From: Verrucomicrobiota bacterium
GTDB taxonomy: Bacteria > Verrucomicrobiota > Verrucomicrobiia > Limisphaerales > UBA9464
Length of the DNA stretch: 64,000 bases
Direction of reading: 5' to 3'
NCBI GenBank assembly: GCA_947471985.1
Contig: CANIZL010000022.1
Coordinates: forward strand, 1 to 64,000
Every line of letters starts with the position of its first letter. The stretch's first letter is position 1. Of this stretch, positions 59,387 through 64,000 are shown piece after piece. Both the position numbers and the translations under genes were made by a program. A model generated the notes under the pieces. That model was not told where the DNA came from. It saw nothing but the letters and a program-made list of their open reading frames with translations, and did no database searches.

Positions 59387-60205
59387 TCAAAGCGGGGGCG
59401 GGCTATCGAGGTATAGTTCCCACGGATAATCTTCGCGGTTCAACGGAACCGTGATGGTGTCCCCGTTCACGCCGTTACCTTCGCGGGCTCCGCGCGAGCG
59501 GAAAACCTTGCGGGAAACCACCGCGCCGTCGCGTTGACCGCGCAGGGTCCAGCCCTCGAAATCCGCATAGCTGGCCTCCGCCGCGGAGGAGGCGATGCGG
59601 AGGCCGTGCAACTGGCACGCGGCATTGCCGGCCTGATTCCCGGCGCCCAGGCGGGTAAACGCGGCCCGCTGCCAGGTGAAGACGTGCAGGTACGAAAAGC
59701 GGTTCGTCTCCGTGGTCTCCCGCAATTCAGCTTCCCAAGTCCCCGCTTCCGGATTTTTTTGATCCAGAAATCGCGGGGGTTCCTGGGTACTGTTGGCCCG
59801 ATTGCCCCAGAGCGTCCAAAGGTTGGGCTTCACATTCGCCGGGGGACGGCGCAACCCGGGATCATCGGGACAGACCAGCGCCTTTTCATGCGCCAACCAG
59901 CTCGGACGGGCAATCAGGCGCGACAGGGTGCGCGGCCGATGGCGGGTATCCTCCTGATACATTTCCACCGCGTAGGTGATCTGCCGCAAATTCCCCCGGC
60001 AGACGACCTGATTGGCTTTGGTTCGCGCCTTGGAAATCGCCGACAGGGTCAGCGTCGACAGAATGCCGATGATGGCCACCACGGTGAGCAATTCCAGCAG
60101 GGTGAAGGCCGCCTGCCGCGGCAAGATCGGACGAAAACGAAATCCGGCACCAGCGACCCCCGGGGCGGTAAACGTGAGAGCAGGTCGCTGATGCTCCTTC
60201 GTCAT
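59387..60205 (-). CDS. type IV pseudopilin-like (prepilin N-terminal motif) secreted protein
   Basis: A 272-residue protein. After a 30-residue basic leader ending LPRQAA, the prepilin cleavage/methylation motif appears as AFTLLELLTVVAIIGILSTL, with the +5 Glu and the hydrophobic pilin helix, then SAISKARTKANQVVCRGNLR QITYAVEMYQ. This is the DUF1559/H-X9-DG-like architecture common in Verrucomicrobia and Planctomycetes. Usually FTLIEL is preceded by Gly; here it is Ala. The ATG overlaps the stop of the upstream giant propeller gene (ATGA), so the two are translationally coupled. It may assemble in a type II secretion-like pseudopilus. Confidence 0.85.
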   Translation of the reverse strand: MTKEHQRPALTFTAPGVAGAGFRFRPILPRQAAFTLLELLTVVAIIGILSTLTLSAISKARTKANQVVCRGNLRQITYAVEMYQEDTRHRPRTLSRLIARPSWLAHEKALVCPDDPGLRRPPANVKPNLWTLWGNRANSTQEPPRFLDQKNPEAGTWEAELRETTETNRFSYLHVFTWQRAAFTRLGAGNQAGNAACQLHGLRIASSAAEASYADFEGWTLRGQRDGAVVSRKVFRSRGAREGNGVNGDTITVPLNREDYPWELYLDSPPPL

Positions 60206-63200
60206 GGCTGCAACGACCCGGTTCCGGGTCGGATATTCCACAGACCGTACGCCCCACGCGCCAGCCACAAGCCCGAGGCGGGCGTGGCGTCACTGTTTCG
60301 CCAGTCGGGCAGCAAACCACATTGCCCATTGCCCACCCCCAAGGAGGTCAACGCGTCCGGTCCTTCAGAAGCCCAGAAGGAAAAACCGGCCCCCGGCAAT
60401 TCCGCGATCACCAAGCCCTCCGCAAACGCATGCAGCCCGGACGCAGGACCCTGCGCCAACACCTGACGGGCGTATTGATGCCAGTGCGCGTCCGTGCCCA
60501 ACGCCCACGATTCGATCGTGGCCGGACTATTGGTGGTGCCCATCGGGGCGAAGACCATAACCCCGTTCGGACGCACCACCGCCGGGGCCGAATTCAACGG
60601 CAGCGAGTCGACCAGATTGACCTCCAACCCGTCGTAGCTCAACGCGTGCATTTGATCCACCCACGTCCCGGTGGCATCGCCGCCACCGCGGGCATAGAGC
60701 AATGCCCCCTGATGGCTGACGCCGACCAGCGGCCCGGGCAAGGGCCGCGTCGGACGGACTTGCACCTCCACCGGATCCGTGAGGTCGAGGACATCCAAAT
60801 GGTGGTGGGTCTCCCAGCGGGCGTAGTTCAGCCAAGGAGTGAACACGAGGCTGCCGATAGCCGGCTGGGCGATCGTCCCGGGCTTGACGACCACGTCATT
60901 GGTCACCGTGGTCTCCGGCAGCTGTTTCCGGGTTTCGTGGCTGAAGTAAATTCGCCCCTCGAGGGCAAATGCCGGGTGAACCGCGCTCCATTCCTGATTC
61001 TGCCCAACGGTCACTGATTTACCGATGGAGGGTTGCGCTGGATCCACCAAGAGAACCGGCAAAAAATGGGCCTGCACCGACGCGCCCCAGCCAAAGCCAC
61101 GCCAATTCCAGTCGTCAATAATCGGCAAGGCCACCAATCCCACGCCCGGGGTCACAAATCCCGTCCGAGCCATCATCGGGCCATAGTACATCCCGCCAGC
61201 AGCCGTGTCCGTATCCGTCCAGACCAGCTGGTCCGGCGCGGGCCACACGGCGGTCAGCGATCCTCCGTTGAAAAACAACCCTTCATCCGACCGGGTCTGC
61301 CCCAAGATCCGGGGAGTCTCCCCCGAGCAATCCACCACGCTGGCGAGCAGGTAACCCGGCACTTGAACCGACACGGAATATGTCCCGACATACCAGTTGG
61401 TTTGGAGCACTGGCGGCAAGGCGTACCAGTTCGTCACGATCGTGATGGAATTGGTGATGAGCCGCCCGGGAATTTCATCCACCGCCCGGTGTACCACTTC
61501 ATTGGTCACGAGCAAGTCCGGCTGGGGGATTTCCGGACCGTAAACGTACGTGCGATTGGTCCGCACCAGGGGCGGCAGTTCGACCCAGACAACTTTGGAA
61601 AACACGTTGGTCACGCACTCGGTCAGATCCGGCGGACAAATTCGGTTGGTCAAATAGGGTACCAGCGTCGGAAACAACGGGTATTGAATCGTCACCACCG
61701 ATTCATTGGTGGCCAGGATTGGCTTGATCGGCGTCTGCGCGAAGGATTCCACCACCACATTGGTCGTCAGCGTGACGCGATATTCCGGGGGAAGCCGGGT
61801 CAGGCTCACATTGGTTTCCCGGCGCGGCTCCGAACGTTCAACCCACCCGGTCACCACATTGGTGAACCCTTGGTCTTCGGTGCGATAGGTCATCGGCGCC
61901 TGCTGCAGCACATGCAATCGATCGCCCTTGAGCTCCAGACCGAGAGTGGATAAGCCCGGCGGCAGGCTCAGCGTGCCGGTGGAACGTTCGGGGGCCGTCG
62001 ACGCGGCCAGCGAAATCCACGGCCGACTGGACAGTCCGTTGGAAATGGATTCCGTGGCCAAATGCACCAAGCGATTGTTCAGAACCCAGACGCGATCCAC
62101 TTGGTATTGCAAGGGAAGCCGGGCCGAGATCGTGGGCTGGTCGCGGTCCTGGATCGTCACGCTGAGCAGTTCAGCCGCGGCAATGGAAATCACGCGGTCC
62201 CCCAGGACGGTCGCCCGCCGGGCGGTGACGGCATGATCAATGACGCCCCGACGACGCAAGACGTCCTCCTTCAAGTCCACCAACTGGATGGTCTGAAAGG
62301 ACTGCCCGTTGTTCCAGCCCTGCCACGGAAACAGGATCAGCCCCGCCTCAGCCGAATACTGAAACGCCTTTTCGTCATTGTTGGCCTCGCTGTAACCCCA
62401 GCCGTTCTGCGCCTTCAAGTCCACCTTGCTCAGCAAGCGGGGGTGGGTGAGATCCGCGACATCAAAAAGGGAGACAATGGGCTGACCATTTTCCAATCCC
62501 ATCGCCAGCAACCGGGTATCGCCCAGCGGGGAGAGATACGTGGAAAAACCGGGAACTTCGAGCTCGCCACGGACCCGCGGGTGAACCGGATCACTTAGAT
62601 CGATCAGCATTAAGGGATCCACGCGGCGGAACGTGACGACATAGGCCCGGTCACCCGCAAAGCGGGTGGCGTAGAGCTGCTCGTTTTCCTTGATCAGGAG
62701 TTCGCCGAGTTTCAGCGGGGCGGCCGGGTCGTTGAGGGAGTACGTTTCCATCCAGGCCTGCGCGGGCAGCACGGTCACATCCAGCCTCACTTCCGGGCGG
62801 TAATTCTCCAAATTCGCCGGCGCCGGCAGACCGGCTGTGCCCCCGCTCACCGCCATCAGACTGCCGGTCACCCGGGAAAACCAGTTGGTAACGGCCACCA
62901 GCTGGCCGACGGAATTGCGGAACGAGACCACCCGCAAAACCGCTCCGTCCTGGGAAATTTTAAACTTATCCGCCACCCCACCCCGCGTCGCCACGGAGCC
63001 GCGGTGAATCATCCGACCCGAAACGTCGGAAATATCAATGATCTCGACGGCATTGGCGCCCGGAATGGTCGTGGAAAACGTCGGATCGTAAACCGACGGC
63101 CGCGTGGTTGCGACGAAGAGAAACTGATCCGTGGCCTGGATGGCGTCGGGATTCGCCGGCAGGGTGAGCACTTCCGGCACCAAGTCGTGGGCGGCCGGCT

Positions 63201-64000
63201 CCGACAGACGATACGACGTCACCACCGTGTCGCTCTGCCATTGGAAGACGCCGGTCGTTACCTGTCCCATGGAGTTCGTGTCACTCCGGGTGATTCCATG
63301 CCACCAATAGGCCGCCAGATAGAGCGCATCCCCCACCAACCGACTCTCGCGGAGCTGACCGGCAAAGGGGAGTTGGTTGACCAGATTCAGCTGACCATCG
63401 GCCGCCACCCGCACCACCATGACCGAACCGCCGTCGCTACAGCCACTCGCCAGCAGCAGCGCAACATAACGCGCGTCGTCTGCACCTTTGGCCGGCAGCA
63501 GATACATCTGTTCACCGTAAGCCGCCACCGGCAATTCACCGCGCAATCGCGGTGCATCCGGATTGGACAGATCAATGACCTGCAATCCGCGACCTTGGTT
63601 GAAAAAATAGAGGGTTTGGTTGTCGATGCGCCAGATATCCGATTCAGCCACGGTTCGGGTTCCGGTTGCGCCGGGCGCCGCGCCGACATTGAACTGCGAT
63701 GCCGAAATCGAATCGAACATGAACCGGCCGGAGACATCCATCCCGGAGCTGGTTCCCGGGAGCGCAACCACCGAGGTGGGTGCATTGGTCGCCACCCAGC
63801 CGGCGAATTGGGATTTCCCGGTGTAGAACCCCGCCGGCAGAGGCAGCTCGTTCAAGGATTCGGCCCGAACCCGCATCAGTTCGAGCTCCCGCCGGTTGGA
63901 GAGGCGAAACTCGACCTCCCCCGGTCGTCCATCCAAAATCTGACGGCTCTCCGGAACCCAGGCGCCCGGGCCGAGGCGCGGGCGGCATTCCAAGGTGACC
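60202..64000 (-). CDS. giant secreted beta-propeller protein, 5' end beyond the window
   Basis: The visible 1263 residues are open to the right edge, so the true start and signal peptide are outside. The first ~450 residues read as a C-terminal-type secreted propeller (PF09826-like): ESDIWRIDNQTLYFFNQGRG, LQVIDLSNPDAPRLRGELPV, EIIDISDVSGRMIHRGSV, and LVIVD-like repeats such as PLMLIDLSDPVHPRVRGELE and SLFDVADLTHPRLLSKVDLK. The middle (~730-900) is Asn/Thr/Val-rich with NV-repeats (TLTTNVVVESFAQTPIKPIL, VVTNEVVHRAV). The end has another propeller-like stretch (HHLDVLDLTDPVEVQVRPTR). No catalytic motif is recognised; surface binding or protease-related roles are possible. Coupled to the pseudopilin gene. 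Confidence 0.78.
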   Translation of the reverse strand, partial: VTLECRPRLGPGAWVPESRQILDGRPGEVEFRLSNRRELELMRVRAESLNELPLPAGFYTGKSQFAGWVATNAPTSVVALPGTSSGMDVSGRFMFDSISASQFNVGAAPGATGTRTVAESDIWRIDNQTLYFFNQGRGLQVIDLSNPDAPRLRGELPVAAYGEQMYLLPAKGADDARYVALLLASGCSDGGSVMVVRVAADGQLNLVNQLPFAGQLRESRLVGDALYLAAYWWHGITRSDTNSMGQVTTGVFQWQSDTVVTSYRLSEPAAHDLVPEVLTLPANPDAIQATDQFLFVATTRPSVYDPTFSTTIPGANAVEIIDISDVSGRMIHRGSVATRGGVADKFKISQDGAVLRVVSFRNSVGQLVAVTNWFSRVTGSLMAVSGGTAGLPAPANLENYRPEVRLDVTVLPAQAWMETYSLNDPAAPLKLGELLIKENEQLYATRFAGDRAYVVTFRRVDPLMLIDLSDPVHPRVRGELEVPGFSTYLSPLGDTRLLAMGLENGQPIVSLFDVADLTHPRLLSKVDLKAQNGWGYSEANNDEKAFQYSAEAGLILFPWQGWNNGQSFQTIQLVDLKEDVLRRRGVIDHAVTARRATVLGDRVISIAAAELLSVTIQDRDQPTISARLPLQYQVDRVWVLNNRLVHLATESISNGLSSRPWISLAASTAPERSTGTLSLPPGLSTLGLELKGDRLHVLQQAPMTYRTEDQGFTNVVTGWVERSEPRRETNVSLTRLPPEYRVTLTTNVVVESFAQTPIKPILATNESVVTIQYPLFPTLVPYLTNRICPPDLTECVTNVFSKVVWVELPPLVRTNRTYVYGPEIPQPDLLVTNEVVHRAVDEIPGRLITNSITIVTNWYALPPVLQTNWYVGTYSVSVQVPGYLLASVVDCSGETPRILGQTRSDEGLFFNGGSLTAVWPAPDQLVWTDTDTAAGGMYYGPMMARTGFVTPGVGLVALPIIDDWNWRGFGWGASVQAHFLPVLLVDPAQPSIGKSVTVGQNQEWSAVHPAFALEGRIYFSHETRKQLPETTVTNDVVVKPGTIAQPAIGSLVFTPWLNYARWETHHHLDVLDLTDPVEVQVRPTRPLPGPLVGVSHQGALLYARGGGDATGTWVDQMHALSYDGLEVNLVDSLPLNSAPAVVRPNGVMVFAPMGTTNSPATIESWALGTDAHWHQYARQVLAQGPASGLHAFAEGLVIAELPGAGFSFWASEGPDALTSLGVGNGQCGLLPDWRNSDATPASGLWLARGAYGLWNIRPGTGSLQP

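Overview
The window is GC-rich DNA from a bacterium of the Verrucomicrobiota, most likely of the Pedosphaera/Limisphaerales kind. The basis is the protein repertoire: a DUF1552 protein, a DUF1501 protein beside a PSCyt1-DUF1549-DUF1553 cytochrome-like protein, a type IV pseudopilin-like secreted protein overlapping a giant secreted propeller protein, secreted proteins with the C-terminal 'FYR/FFRL' module, and a four-helix-bundle (S23-type) gene with simple repeats. No rRNA, tRNA or CRISPR was found.

Layout. 1-3.4 kb: an 8-bp tandem array, an S23-type four-helix-bundle gene with complementary repeats behind it, then a translationally coupled DUF1552 gene and a secreted protein of unknown function. 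3.8-12.4 kb: a SUMF1-fold secreted protein, a HEAT-like/TlpA thioredoxin fusion, a 1637-residue repeat protein and a small conserved protein. 12.4-23.6 kb: an accessory region with IS66, IS5 and IS91 remnants around a signalling cluster. This holds a soluble histidine kinase with about 14 poly-HAMP units and three receivers (2290 aa), a coupled receiver-histidine kinase, and a decayed second NarX-type kinase. Both NarX-type kinases appear to have lost a downstream response regulator.

23.6-38 kb is mostly housekeeping: glucose-6-phosphate dehydrogenase, a DEAD-box helicase, a Rieske plus fused cytochrome b/di-haem c pair, isoleucyl-tRNA synthetase, a secreted esterase-propeller fusion, an OmpA-domain membrane protein, NAD(P)HX repair and peptide deformylase. 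38-42.9 kb is a tightly coupled run: M42 peptidase, PurD-like ATP-grasp ligase, alanine racemase, arginyl/leucyl-transferase-like GNAT protein and a RelE-like protein. An amino-acid ligase, a racemase and a tRNA-transferase-like acyltransferase in overlapping frames are the best candidate here for an undescribed pathway.

43-49 kb is the nusA-infB-rbfA-nrnA operon, with a terminator-like hairpin in the nusA leader and a GC-rich stem-loop in every intercistronic gap; no rimP precedes it. 49-60 kb holds a glycosyltransferase diverging from fabF, a GH39-like hydrolase fused to an SGNH-type domain, and the DUF1501/DUF1553 pair, suggesting surface or polysaccharide processing. 59.4-64 kb has the pseudopilin-like gene overlapping a very large beta-propeller protein that runs off the right edge.
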